A DNA stretch of 35,420 nucleotides from Pelagibacteraceae bacterium AG-422-C23 (GCA_003213695.1 QCMO01000006.1:1-35420), one strand, 5' to 3'. Positions 19,076 to 28,593 are shown, counted from the first letter of the stretch. Numbers and translations are program-made. The notes: generated by a model from the letters alone, not told the origin.

Positions 19076-19275
19076 TTTTTAAAAAAATATGCAAAACCAA
19101 CTAAAGCAATTATCGCTAAAAATTGCAGCAAAACTCTTAATTGCATTAGTTTATTAGAATATTTTTTACTTGTTTCTCCACCCTTAAATAATGTTCCAAT
19201 GCCAAGAATTAAAACAATTCCTACTGCCATTAATAGTACTATAGACAATATTTTAACTAATATTCCAGAAATCAT
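19072..19275 (-). CDS. Small HIG1-domain-like two-TM protein (start trimmed to MISGILVK)
   Basis: FKGGETSKKYSNKLMQLRVLLQFLAI resembles HIG1 domain; upstream extension of ORF not protein-like. Confidence 0.75.
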   Translation of the reverse strand: MISGILVKILSIVLLMAVGIVLILGIGTLFKGGETSKKYSNKLMQLRVLLQFLAIIALVGFAYFFKN

Positions 19276-19324
19276 ATTTGTATTGTAGGGTGTTATAATA
19301 ATAAAAAAACATAAATCAGATAGT

Positions 19325-19984
19325 ATGACATTTTGCCTTAATTCAAAGATTATTACACCAGAAAACAATCAACAGATTAAAAATGCTATAATAATGCTAC
19401 ATGGTTATGGTGGTGATGGTAACGACATAAGTATGTTATCAATGAATTGGAAGAGATATTTACCGAATACCATATTTATTTGTCCCAATGGCCATGAGAT
19501 ATGCCCAATAAACCCTTCAGGTTTTCAGTGGTTTGATCTTACAAAAGAAGACCCGATTTATGTTAAAGAACAGTCTTTTAAAGCTGAGAAGATATTAAAA
19601 AAGTTTATTGATGAAATAAAAAACAAATTTAACTTACCAAGTAGTAAAATTTGCTTATCTGGATTTAGCCAGGGTTGTATGATGTCAATAAATTTGGGTT
19701 TAACATCAGACGAAAAATTTAATTGTATTGTGGGGTTCTCAGGCAAAATAATTGACCATGAAGACCTAAAAAATAGAAAAAAATCATCACCAAGTATATT
19801 GTTGATCCATGGTGATTCTGATCAAGTTGTCTCACCTAACTTTATGCTTGAAGCAAAAGATTTTTTAATTAGAAATAACGTAGAGATAGAGACACATTTA
19901 ATTAAAAATTGTGATCATCATATTCCTATTGAGGCATCAAGTTTAGCTTTAAATTATATTTTAAAAAAAATAAGTAACGACTAA
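19325..19984 (+). CDS. Phospholipase/carboxylesterase family alpha/beta hydrolase
   Basis: IMLHGYGGDGND, LSGFSQGCMMS, LLIHGDSDQVVSP, DHHIP. Confidence 0.9.
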   Translation: MTFCLNSKIITPENNQQIKNAIIMLHGYGGDGNDISMLSMNWKRYLPNTIFICPNGHEICPINPSGFQWFDLTKEDPIYVKEQSFKAEKILKKFIDEIKNKFNLPSSKICLSGFSQGCMMSINLGLTSDEKFNCIVGFSGKIIDHEDLKNRKKSSPSILLIHGDSDQVVSPNFMLEAKDFLIRNNVEIETHLIKNCDHHIPIEASSLALNYILKKISND

Positions 19985-20022
19985 ATATTGAAATAATTTT
20001 TTATTTAAGTTAAACTTTACTT

Positions 20023-20592
20023 ATGAATAGCTTTCTTGAACAAGATATATCTCTAGAAAAATGTCCTGCATTAGTTTTAAATGCTGATTATAGACCCTTA
20101 AGTTATTATCCCTTATCGTTATGGTCTTGGCAAGATACTGTTAAATCAGTTTTTTTAGATCGTGTTATTATCGTAAGTAATTATGATAGAATTGTAAGAA
20201 GTCCTTCATTTAATATGAAGCTTCCAAGTGTTATAGCTTTAAAGGATTATATTGTTCCTCAATCAAAGCCAAGTTTTACAAGATTCAATGTTTTTCTAAG
20301 AGATAAATTTTCATGTCAATATTGTGGTAGTAGTGAAGAATTAACTTTTGATCATTTATTACCAAGATCAAAAGGGGGTGAAACACATTGGGACAATGTT
20401 GTAACTGCTTGTTCATCTTGTAACGTAAAAAAAGGTGGAAAGTTATTAAAATCCTCTGGCATGAGACTTGCTCAATATCCGTATCAACCATCTACTGAGG
20501 ATCTTCATCGAAATGGTAAAAATTTTCCCCCTAACTATTTGCACAAGAGTTGGATGGACTATTTATATTGGGATGTAGAGCTTGAAGCTTAA
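20023..20592 (+). CDS. HNH endonuclease family protein
   Basis: CQYCGSSEELTFDHLLPRSKGGETHWDNVVTACSSCNVKKGGK. Confidence 0.9.
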   Translation: MNSFLEQDISLEKCPALVLNADYRPLSYYPLSLWSWQDTVKSVFLDRVIIVSNYDRIVRSPSFNMKLPSVIALKDYIVPQSKPSFTRFNVFLRDKFSCQYCGSSEELTFDHLLPRSKGGETHWDNVVTACSSCNVKKGGKLLKSSGMRLAQYPYQPSTEDLHRNGKNFPPNYLHKSWMDYLYWDVELEA

Positions 20593-20595
20593 AAA

Positions 20596-21126
20596 TTAAA
20601 CTTTTTCAGATATATTGATTGCTATTTTTGATCCGGTTTTTATTATTTTATCCATAATTGAGTAAAAACCTTTTTTAGTTGCACCTTCCTCATAAGCAAT
20701 ATCTTTGTGATGTAATTCGTCTTCTCTAAATTTGATAATTCTTTTCTTTAATTCTTTTTCCTCAGCCCCTAATTGATTAATTTGATTTTGATAATGTTCA
20801 TCTATAACTTCTTCTACAGAGGCAGTGCATAACATAGCTGCTTTTTTTCCTAAAAGTGTAGAGCCAAAACCTAGTCCAATACCTAAAAGATCCCATAAAG
20901 GAAGAAATTTCGTTGGTTTGATTTTTCTTTTCATTATTTCTTTTTCAAAAAACTCACAATGTTCTTTCTCATGAATTTTCATTTCCTCTATGGTCTTTTT
21001 TAAATCATCATCTTTGACTAAAGTATTCAGTGCTAATAACTGGCCTTCATAAATTTTGACAGCACCTCTTTCACCTGCATGATCAACTCTTATAAATTCT
21101 TCTACTCTAGCTTTTGAATTTTTCAT
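20596..21126 (-). CDS. coq7: Demethoxyubiquinone hydroxylase (COQ7 family)
   Basis: VDHAGERGAVKIYEGQL, HEKEHCEFFE, EVIDEHYQ, FREDELHHKDIAYE di-iron ligands. Confidence 0.93.
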   Translation of the reverse strand: MKNSKARVEEFIRVDHAGERGAVKIYEGQLLALNTLVKDDDLKKTIEEMKIHEKEHCEFFEKEIMKRKIKPTKFLPLWDLLGIGLGFGSTLLGKKAAMLCTASVEEVIDEHYQNQINQLGAEEKELKKRIIKFREDELHHKDIAYEEGATKKGFYSIMDKIIKTGSKIAINISEKV

Positions 21127-21595
21127 AATTTTTAAAAATATTTGTTAATGTAATAATAATAACAAAGCTGAGAATTATATTAATAGTTGTTAAAGAAAAT
21201 CCAAAAATCTTAAATGTCACATCTTTGCAACTTATTACTTTTTTATTCAATTGTTTCAATAACTCCTCCTTAGAGAGAACTTCATCAGAACCTTTCAATC
21301 CACAGATTGCTGATTCTTCAAAAATACTTTGTTCGATGCCAAAGTGGTACAGTGAAATTATAAGAGAAAAAGTGAATATTAATATTAGTAACAATATTAT
21401 AAATCTCTCATTTTTTGCAAAAATATAATTTATTACTATTAAACCAAGACCTAGTAAATAAGGTATCCTCTCTATCAAGCATAGATTACAAGGTTGATGC
21501 CCTAATTTATATTCTATGAAATATGCAGATATTATTGATATTAAACAAATAAAAAAAAATATCTTTAAGTAAGTCTCTAATTTTAACTTATTCAT
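21107..21595 (-). CDS. dsbB: DsbB-family disulfide bond formation protein
   Basis: YKLGHQPCNLCLIERIPYLLGL, four TM segments. Confidence 0.85.
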   Translation of the reverse strand: MNKLKLETYLKIFFFICLISIISAYFIEYKLGHQPCNLCLIERIPYLLGLGLIVINYIFAKNERFIILLLILIFTFSLIISLYHFGIEQSIFEESAICGLKGSDEVLSKEELLKQLNKKVISCKDVTFKIFGFSLTTINIILSFVIIITLTNIFKNYEKFKS

Positions 21596-21599
21596 CAGA

Positions 21600-22193
21600 T
21601 TAAAAAATTAAATATATTATAACTCCAATTATAACAATTAATATACCAATGATTGTAAACCATTTAGATCCATGCTCATTCATAAATTTAGTAAATAGAT
21701 CACCAAATTTATAGGATAAATAAGACACTATAAAAAAACGCAATCCTCTAGAAAATAAACTTATTAAAATAAAGATAAAAATATTAAATCCAATTAAACC
21801 ACTAGCTATAGTAAAAACTTTATAAGGAAGTGGAGTGAAACCAGCTAAAAAAAGAATTCCAAGCCAAGCATAGAAACCTTGACTATTTATTAAACTTTTT
21901 TTGAGAACAAAAAGCTTATCTTCATAGCCATAAAAACTCATTATTTGCATTCCAACATCGAAAAAGAAAGTACCCATCAAATAACCTAATATTCCACCTA
22001 TGACAGAAGATATTGTAGCTATTATGAAAATCTTAATAAAATCTCTTTTTTTTGAGATAACCATCGGGATTATCATCACATCAGGTGGTATTGGAAAAAA
22101 AGAACTCTCAACAAAAGAAACCAAAGCCAAATAGTACTTAGAACTTTTATGTGCTGCTAAATTTAAACATTTTTTATAAAGAGTATTAAACAT
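21600..22193 (-). CDS. YqaA/DedA-family membrane protein
   Basis: YYLALVSFVESSFFPIPPDVMIIPMV, GFTPLPYKVFTIASG. Confidence 0.88.
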   Translation of the reverse strand: MFNTLYKKCLNLAAHKSSKYYLALVSFVESSFFPIPPDVMIIPMVISKKRDFIKIFIIATISSVIGGILGYLMGTFFFDVGMQIMSFYGYEDKLFVLKKSLINSQGFYAWLGILFLAGFTPLPYKVFTIASGLIGFNIFIFILISLFSRGLRFFIVSYLSYKFGDLFTKFMNEHGSKWFTIIGILIVIIGVIIYLIF

Positions 22194-22252
22194 TTTTTGG
22201 TTTTAATATAATTTTAGTTCTTATACTATTTAATAAATAATTAAACAATTAA

Positions 22253-22337
22253 GGGCGAATGGCGGAACTGGTAGACGCGCACGACTCAAAATCGTGTTTC
22301 GCAAGAAGTGAGAGTTCGATTCTCTCTTCGCCCACCA
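22253..22337 (+). tRNA. tRNA-Leu (anticodon CAA), CCA encoded
   Basis: Acceptor GGGCGAA/TTCGCCC, anticodon stem CACGA-CTCAAAA-TCGTG, variable arm, GTTCGATTC T-loop, ACCA end. Confidence 0.93.
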
Positions 22338-22343
22338 AATAAT

Positions 22344-24044
22344 ATGGAAATAAATAAATTAAATAGCTTAGTAGAACTTTTCTATGAAAAGTATAAAGAG
22401 AAAAAAAAATTTACTAAACACCCCTTTTTAAAATGGTTAAAAAGTGATGAAAATAATTATTTTAGTTGGGCAGAAGTGGAATGTCATATTGCTAATTTAA
22501 CTGAATATTTAAGAAAACATTTATCTCATGGAGATAGATGTGTCTTATTATCTGAAAACAGGCCCGAATGGCTTATTGCTGACATTGCAATTATGAATGC
22601 GGGAGGTGTAACTGTTCCATTGTTTACAACCTATTCTGAAAAAGATTATAATTATATAATAAATGACTGCAAACCAAAGATTTGTATTGTTTCAGATAAG
22701 ATTCAATTAAAAAAGATAGACAAATTTATTTCAAATGAAACGAAAGTTTTATCAATTGAAAATATTGATGAAAAAATTGAAAGTATTAAAAATATTACAA
22801 AAAAAAATTCTACTCAAAATTTAATAAAAACTTCTATATCTTTTAATAATAAAATAAACAGAAAAGATCTTGCTTGTATTATTTATACTTCAGGAACAAC
22901 TGGAAATCCCAAAGGAGTGATGCTTAGCCATGGTGGAGTTTTATCAAATTGTGAGGGGGCTAGAGAAATTCTGGATTTATTAGTAAAAAAAGAAACACCT
23001 GTTTTTTTAACTTGGCTTCCTTTGTCTCATTCATACGAACACACTGTTCAATATGTTCAAATATCACTTGGAGCAAAAATCTATTATGCCGAGAGTTTAG
23101 AAAAATTACTACCTAACATAGCTATTGCAAAACCTACTATTATGACGGCTGTCCCAAGATTTTATCAAAATCTATATAGTAAAATTTCTTTAAATATTTC
23201 AAAACAAAAAGGATTTAAAAAAAAATTGATAGATAGTACTATTTTGTTAGGAACAAAAAATTTGAATAATGAAGGATTGAATTTTAGGGAAAAAATCGTC
23301 AATTTTTTTTGTGAATATCTAGTACGGAGAAAAATAAGAAATCAATTTGGCGGCAAATTAAAAGCCTTTGTCTCCGGCGGAGGAGCACTAGACAAAAAAA
23401 TTGGGGAATTTCTGAATTCTTTAGGATTAACTACACTACAAGGATATGGATTAACAGAAACATCACCTGTGGTAAGTTGTAATATTCCAGGAAAAATCCA
23501 AATTGAAACCGTCGGACCTCCTTTCAAAACTAATGAAGTAAAAATTGCAGAGGATGGTGAAATTTTAGTTAAAGGTGAAAATGTAATGCTTGGTTATTGG
23601 AACATGAAAAAAGAAACAGATGATGTTATTAAGAATGGGTGGTTACATACAGGTGACATAGGAGAAATTACTAAAGATGGCAACTTAAAAATAACAGATA
23701 GAAAAAAAGAAATTATTGTTAATCTTGGTGGTGATAACATTTCACCATCAAAAATTGAAAATTTGTTATGTCTTAACGATAAAGTTAAACAAAGTTTTGT
23801 TTATGGAGATAAAAAAACTTATTTAGTTGCATTAATCGTAAGTGAGAGTGAAAAAAATAAAAAAGAAATTGAATTTTACCTAGAAAATTTAAATAATAGT
23901 TTATCTTTAGTAGAAAAAGTTAAAAAAATTAAATTAATTAAAGAAGAATTTACAATTGAGAATGGAATGTTAACTCCGACTTTAAAATTAAAAAGAAAAA
24001 AAATTTTAGAAAAATATAAAGAACTATTAGAAAAACTTTATTAA
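22344..24044 (+). CDS. AMP-binding long-chain acyl-CoA synthetase family protein (start trimmed; supplied ORF begins inside tRNA)
   Basis: IIYTSGTTGNPKGVMLSHGG, QGYGLTETSPVV, GWLHTGDIGEI, TDRKKEIIVNLGGDNISP; ATG at 22344. Confidence 0.93.
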   Translation: MEINKLNSLVELFYEKYKEKKKFTKHPFLKWLKSDENNYFSWAEVECHIANLTEYLRKHLSHGDRCVLLSENRPEWLIADIAIMNAGGVTVPLFTTYSEKDYNYIINDCKPKICIVSDKIQLKKIDKFISNETKVLSIENIDEKIESIKNITKKNSTQNLIKTSISFNNKINRKDLACIIYTSGTTGNPKGVMLSHGGVLSNCEGAREILDLLVKKETPVFLTWLPLSHSYEHTVQYVQISLGAKIYYAESLEKLLPNIAIAKPTIMTAVPRFYQNLYSKISLNISKQKGFKKKLIDSTILLGTKNLNNEGLNFREKIVNFFCEYLVRRKIRNQFGGKLKAFVSGGGALDKKIGEFLNSLGLTTLQGYGLTETSPVVSCNIPGKIQIETVGPPFKTNEVKIAEDGEILVKGENVMLGYWNMKKETDDVIKNGWLHTGDIGEITKDGNLKITDRKKEIIVNLGGDNISPSKIENLLCLNDKVKQSFVYGDKKTYLVALIVSESEKNKKEIEFYLENLNNSLSLVEKVKKIKLIKEEFTIENGMLTPTLKLKRKKILEKYKELLEKLY

Positions 24045-24162
24045 ATACGCAAAATATTTGATTATTAAGCGCATAAACATTAACTTTTTTACACATTAAA
24101 ATAATTATAAAAATTATTTAATTTTAAATTTTATTTTAAAAAATTTAACTTTAATTAAAGAA

Positions 24163-24191
24163 TTGACATAACGTTCATAAAAAAATAAAAA
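24163..24191 (+). promoter_or_regulatory. Candidate sigma70-type promoter for the 25-aa basic ORF
   Basis: TTGACA at 24163-24168, TAAAAA at 24186-24191, 17-nt spacer. Confidence 0.5.
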
Positions 24192-24200
24192 TAACTTAAT

Positions 24201-24221
24201 AGCGAATCATTTTGATTCGTT
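24201..24221 (+). promoter_or_regulatory. 5'UTR stem-loop preceding the SD of the basic ORF
   Basis: CGAATCA-TTT-TGATTCG perfect 7-bp stem (24203-24219), extendable by G-U and A-U; followed by AAAGGGAG. Confidence 0.6.
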
Positions 24222-24242
24222 TAAACTAAAAGGGAGCTAAAG

Positions 24243-24320
24243 ATGCCTAAGAGAAGAAAAAAAGCAAAGAAGGCTAAGAAAAAAGCTAAGAAAAAAGCTA
24301 AGAAAAGAAGAAGAAGATAA
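24243..24320 (+). CDS. 25-aa Lys/Arg/Ala-rich peptide (MPKRRKKAKKAKKKAKKKAKKRRRR)
   Basis: Manual translation; AAGGGAG SD, upstream promoter-like sequence, downstream terminator; too short for ORF track. Confidence 0.75.
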   Translation: MPKRRKKAKKAKKKAKKKAKKRRRR

Positions 24321-24340
24321 TAACTTAGTATTCTTTATTA

Positions 24341-24384
24341 AAAACGCTTCTCATAACGATTTACGTGTGAGAGGCGTTTTTTTT
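24341..24384. terminator. Bidirectional intrinsic terminator shared by basic ORF (+) and carD (-)
   Basis: AAAACGCTTCTCATAACG ATTTA CGTGTGAGAGGCGTTTTTTTT; A-run on left, T-run on right. Confidence 0.85.
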
Positions 24385-25270
24385 ACTCTTCTATTGGTTC
24401 CTCTGTTTCAGAAATTGGTTCATCATCAGGTAAAGAAGAAGGAGTTTTGGCAGCAACCTGTGCCACTGGTTTAGATTGACCTTCTTGATTTCTTTTTAAA
24501 GCTTTATCTAATTTTTTTTGAGTATCTTCTAAAGATAAATTTAATATTATCTGAAATTCTGACAATATTCTTTCATAAGCTTTTTCAAAAAGTTGTCTTT
24601 CACTGTACGATTGATCTACCATGAGATCATCACCCTTATTAAGATCTCTTACTACTTCAGCTAATTCATAAATTTTACCAGATGAAATTTTTGCTTCATA
24701 TTCTTGAGCTCTTCTACTCCACATAGACCTTTTTATCTTTGGTTTGCTTTTAAGAATAGAAATACATTTATTGACTTGATTGATTGTTGCTAATGGACGA
24801 AGATGAGATTGTTTATTAACTGGCACCATCCCATTTGCTTTATCTTTTTCAAATTTAATTATATAGGTCTCAACATTAATACCACCTATATTAATTTTTT
24901 TAAATTCAGTAATTTGGCCTACACCATGTTTGGGGTAAACGACATAGTCTTTTATTTTATACTCTCTTTTTTCTGTATCTTGTTTTTTAACTTTTTTGAT
25001 TTCTGGTTTTACCTCATTATTTTTTGGAATTCTTAAATTCTCAGATTTTGTCTCTTGGTTTTTTTCAGCAGTTTTTAAAATTTTTTTATTTTTTGATTTA
25101 ATTATTTTTATTTTAGATAACTTTTTTGATTTATTTTTAATTGATGTTTTTTTTATTTTTGTAACTTTATTTTTAGTTACTTTTTTTTTGATTTTTTTTG
25201 TAGTTTTCTTTTTAAATGTTTTCTTTAAAATATTTTTCAAACTTATCTTGTTCATCTTTATATTTTTCAT
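24383..25270 (-). CDS. carD: CarD-family RNA polymerase-binding regulator with ~100-aa Lys-rich N-terminal extension
   Basis: [19 protein letters not shown]...[13 protein letters not shown]...[29 protein letters not shown]; start codon uncertain (25270 or 25255), overlaps the ferredoxin gene. Confidence 0.9.
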   Translation of the reverse strand: MKNIKMNKISLKNILKKTFKKKTTKKIKKKVTKNKVTKIKKTSIKNKSKKLSKIKIIKSKNKKILKTAEKNQETKSENLRIPKNNEVKPEIKKVKKQDTEKREYKIKDYVVYPKHGVGQITEFKKINIGGINVETYIIKFEKDKANGMVPVNKQSHLRPLATINQVNKCISILKSKPKIKRSMWSRRAQEYEAKISSGKIYELAEVVRDLNKGDDLMVDQSYSERQLFEKAYERILSEFQIILNLSLEDTQKKLDKALKRNQEGQSKPVAQVAAKTPSSLPDDEPISETEEPIEE

Positions 25271-25538
25271 GATCCGAAGGTGGATCTTTTTTTTCTGTTA
25301 TATTTGGCCAGATCTCAGAATATTTTGCATTGATTTCAAGCCACTTATCTGCTCCAGGTTCTGTGTCTGCTGTTATGGCATCAACAGGGCATTCTGGTTC
25401 ACAAACGCCACAATCTATACACTCATCCGGTTTAATTACAAGCATATTTTTTCCTTCATAAAAACAATCAACAGGACATACGTCTACACATGTGGTATGT
25501 TTACATTTTATACATTTATCATTTACAACATAGGTCAT
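25212..25538 (-). CDS. fdxA: Ferredoxin (3Fe-4S/4Fe-4S), FdxA type
   Basis: [55 protein letters not shown]. Confidence 0.93.
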   Translation of the reverse strand: MTYVVNDKCIKCKHTTCVDVCPVDCFYEGKNMLVIKPDECIDCGVCEPECPVDAITADTEPGADKWLEINAKYSEIWPNITEKKDPPSDHEKYKDEQDKFEKYFKENI

Positions 25539-25939
25539 TATAAATTTTCTTTTTTAATTTTTTCTTTGATATCTCCCATAATTTTACTGTCAATATATAA
25601 TAGTCCCGCTAGTCTTCTCATTAAGCTAGTTTCATAAACATCAGCTTTTTTATCTGCGTATATAATGCGCCATAAAGTTTCTATTATTAAAATTTTTTTT
25701 TCATTATCCATAATTTTCACTTCTTTTGTGAAGTTTAAAATTTGATTTGAATTTGATTCTATTTCGTTTGCTTCATTTAAAATTTTATCTATATCCTCGC
25801 TTTCAGGATTTATTTGTTCTAAAGTTTTCTTAATTATTTTTTGTTCTTTAGGTGAATAATTTTCATCAATTTTAGCTGCATGTATTAATAGGGCAGCAAT
25901 TTTTACTAAATCAGTATTTTTATTCTTTTTTAAAAACAT
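25538..25939 (-). CDS. TerB-like family protein
   Basis: [22 protein letters not shown]...[29 protein letters not shown]. Confidence 0.75.
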   Translation of the reverse strand: MFLKKNKNTDLVKIAALLIHAAKIDENYSPKEQKIIKKTLEQINPESEDIDKILNEANEIESNSNQILNFTKEVKIMDNEKKILIIETLWRIIYADKKADVYETSLMRRLAGLLYIDSKIMGDIKEKIKKENL

Positions 25940-25940
25940 T

Positions 25941-28421
25941 CTAATTTAAATTTAAATTTTTTAGAATTCTAAAAGGACTTTCTTTTAAAGATTTTTCTTT
26001 GAATGTCTTTTTATTATTTTTTATGGGTAGATATTTGAAAAATATTTCATCATTTTTTTGAATAATTTTATAATTCATACATTTTAAAAGATTTTTAAAA
26101 TTATTTTTTGTACAACCTAATAAATTTAGCATTTCAGGAACCATTTTTATTTCTGTATTTTTATCATTATTTGAATTGATAATTTGTATAAATAATCTTT
26201 CTAAAATATCGATTCTTACATAAAAATTATCAAATTTTTCAAATCCGCAGAGCAACATAAAATTTTTATTTTTTATATTTCTATCATCTAAAAAATTAAG
26301 GCCAAATGTTGGAGGTTTTAAATTTAAATATTTTTGGTGGTAATTTTTCCAAAGTAAAGTTCTTAAAGAAACTGCTTCTGGTTTTATAAGTCTATATAAA
26401 AAAATATGATATCTACCAAATTTAACACCAAGATCTCTTAAAATTTTTCTCTCTTCTTGCCCAAGATTCTTAAGATATTCGTTGACCTGATCTCTTTTAA
26501 GAACACCATTATTTTCATATAATTGATATGCTAAAGCTTTAATTGAAGAGTTTTTCTCTTTAAGATCCTTAAGATCAATAAGACTTTTTAAAACAGTACT
26601 AATTTTTGTTTTTAACCAATTTTCTAAAAATATTATTAATTTTTTTTTTTGATCTTGTTCAATAATATCATCAACAATCAAATCAAAATTAGGACTTAAA
26701 TAATTTTTCCCCGGGGTTAATTTTCCTATTGCAAAATCATTCCAATAAATTTTAAAATCCTCATGAAGTTCTATAAGCTTTGTATCAATTATATTTTGGA
26801 TTCTTTTTTCAAGTTCAGGGCCTATAGTTTGCCTTGCAGCCTTTTTAAGAGATTTAATATCTGTTTCAAGAGCTCCTTTTTTTAAATCTAATTCTAATTT
26901 AAGACCATTTATTCTGCCAATAAATTGATCATCAATCATTACCTCATTATTTTCTAAAATTTTTGTATTAAATTCCATATCCTGTTTCAAACCTCTTGCA
27001 AGTACACTTGCTCGTTTGTCGATAAAAGTTTTAGTAAGTTCTTCATGAAGTCTGTCTGAAAGTTTGTCTTCTAATAGTTTTGTTTTTTCAATCCAATATT
27101 CTTGATTTTCTATCCAATTATTTTTATTCGAAACATAAGACCAAGTTCTAACATTTGCAATTCTATTTGATAAAGAATCCACATTTCCCTCCAATTTATC
27201 TAATTTCATCAGCTGAAGACGCATATAATCATTAGTTATTTTACCATCTTTGCTACTTAGATATTTAAAGACATTAGCAATTACGTCGTAATGATTCCCG
27301 TAAGTTTTTTTGACAAAATCTGGTATTTGGCAACACTCCCATAATAAACATAATTTTCTATCATCAAATTTTTCATTCTCTGATTTAATATTTCTTAAAA
27401 AAAATTTAAGTGCTTTTTCATCCTCACATTCATGTATTTTTCTTAACCATTCTTTATTTGGTTTTTCATCTAACGATTTAATAAGTAAGGAAGGACTATT
27501 AAAATTTAAATTGGAATTTCTCCAAAATAAGGATTGAATTTCTTCAAACTTATGATTTTCTAATAAATCCACGTCCTCAGCATTAATCTCCTTACATTCG
27601 CCGGTCACTCCAAATCCACCATCATTTAAATACCTTCCTGCCCTTCCAGCAATTTGACCTATTTCTGATAAATTTAATTTTCTAAGTTTTTTACCGTCAA
27701 ATTTTTTTAAATTTGAAAAATAAACCTGATCGAGATCCATATTAATACCCATACCAATTGCATCTGTTGCAACTAAAAAATCTACATCTCCTGATTGATA
27801 AAGTTCTACTTGAGCATTTCTTGTTTTTGGACTTAAAGAGCCCATTACTATTGCAGCTCCCCCTTTTTGTCTTCTTATTAATTCTGCAATTGCATAAACT
27901 TCTTCAGCAGAAAAAGCAATGATTGCAGTTTTTCTTTGAATTCTAGAAATTTTTTTGTGACCTGTATAAGATAGTTTTGACAATCTATTTCTATTTATAA
28001 ACTCTATATCATCGTCTAGTTTAGAAATTATATTCTTAATAGTATTTGATCCCATAAGCATTGTTAATTTTGTACCTCTCATATGAAGCAATCTATCAGT
28101 AAATATATGACCACGCTCATGATCAGCACACATCTGTATTTCATCAACACCAACAAAATCTAGATCTTTATCTATGGGCATAGATTCGACAGTACATAAA
28201 TAATATTTTGCATTGTGTGGAATAATCTTTTCTTCACCAGTAATTAAAGCAACTTTATTTAAACCAATTTTTTTTATAACCTTGTCGTAAACTTCTCTAG
28301 CTAAAAGTCTTAAAGGAAAACCAATCATTCCGCTGTCAAAAGACAGCATAGTTTCAATTGCTAAATGAGTTTTTCCAGTATTAGTAGGACCAAGTACAGC
28401 TGTAATTTTATTTTTTGTCAT
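25941..28421 (-). CDS. SUV3/MgpS2-like DExH-box helicase
   Basis: AVLGPTNTGKTHLAIE, LITGEE, GVDEIQMCAD, VATDAIGMGINMDLDQVYF, QIAGRAGRY. Confidence 0.9.
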   Translation of the reverse strand: MTKNKITAVLGPTNTGKTHLAIETMLSFDSGMIGFPLRLLAREVYDKVIKKIGLNKVALITGEEKIIPHNAKYYLCTVESMPIDKDLDFVGVDEIQMCADHERGHIFTDRLLHMRGTKLTMLMGSNTIKNIISKLDDDIEFINRNRLSKLSYTGHKKISRIQRKTAIIAFSAEEVYAIAELIRRQKGGAAIVMGSLSPKTRNAQVELYQSGDVDFLVATDAIGMGINMDLDQVYFSNLKKFDGKKLRKLNLSEIGQIAGRAGRYLNDGGFGVTGECKEINAEDVDLLENHKFEEIQSLFWRNSNLNFNSPSLLIKSLDEKPNKEWLRKIHECEDEKALKFFLRNIKSENEKFDDRKLCLLWECCQIPDFVKKTYGNHYDVIANVFKYLSSKDGKITNDYMRLQLMKLDKLEGNVDSLSNRIANVRTWSYVSNKNNWIENQEYWIEKTKLLEDKLSDRLHEELTKTFIDKRASVLARGLKQDMEFNTKILENNEVMIDDQFIGRINGLKLELDLKKGALETDIKSLKKAARQTIGPELEKRIQNIIDTKLIELHEDFKIYWNDFAIGKLTPGKNYLSPNFDLIVDDIIEQDQKKKLIIFLENWLKTKISTVLKSLIDLKDLKEKNSSIKALAYQLYENNGVLKRDQVNEYLKNLGQEERKILRDLGVKFGRYHIFLYRLIKPEAVSLRTLLWKNYHQKYLNLKPPTFGLNFLDDRNIKNKNFMLLCGFEKFDNFYVRIDILERLFIQIINSNNDKNTEIKMVPEMLNLLGCTKNNFKNLLKCMNYKIIQKNDEIFFKYLPIKNNKKTFKEKSLKESPFRILKNLNLN

Positions 28422-28593
28422 TTCTATCTTTGGTATGTTAAAATTTTTATCTACCAGATATTGTTAGTGTTAAAGAACAAAAATAGACTAAAACAAGACC
28501 GAATCGGAGAATAAAAAGTTCTCATTTTAATTATAAACCAAATTTATTTTAGCATAATAAAATTATATTTTTAACTTTATTATCTTAAATATA

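Noticed and set aside
20023-20592. HNH protein as a defence/restriction or mobile intron endonuclease
   Set aside because: Stand-alone HNH proteins of this type are common housekeeping-context genes in alphaproteobacteria; no methylase, intron or integrase nearby.
22253-22337. tRNA-Leu as an integration site for a mobile element
   Set aside because: No integrase, no duplicated tRNA 3' end seen nearby; next gene is an ordinary acyl-CoA synthetase.
24255-24310. Programmed frameshifting at A-runs in the basic mini-gene
   Set aside because: A-runs are simply Lys codons; no downstream out-of-frame extension of interest was seen before the terminator.
24996-25637. 213-aa plus-strand ORF antisense to carD/ferredoxin/TerB-like genes
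   Set aside because: Phe/Ile-rich translation is the mirror of AAA-rich Lys codons on the coding strand; three well-supported genes lie opposite.
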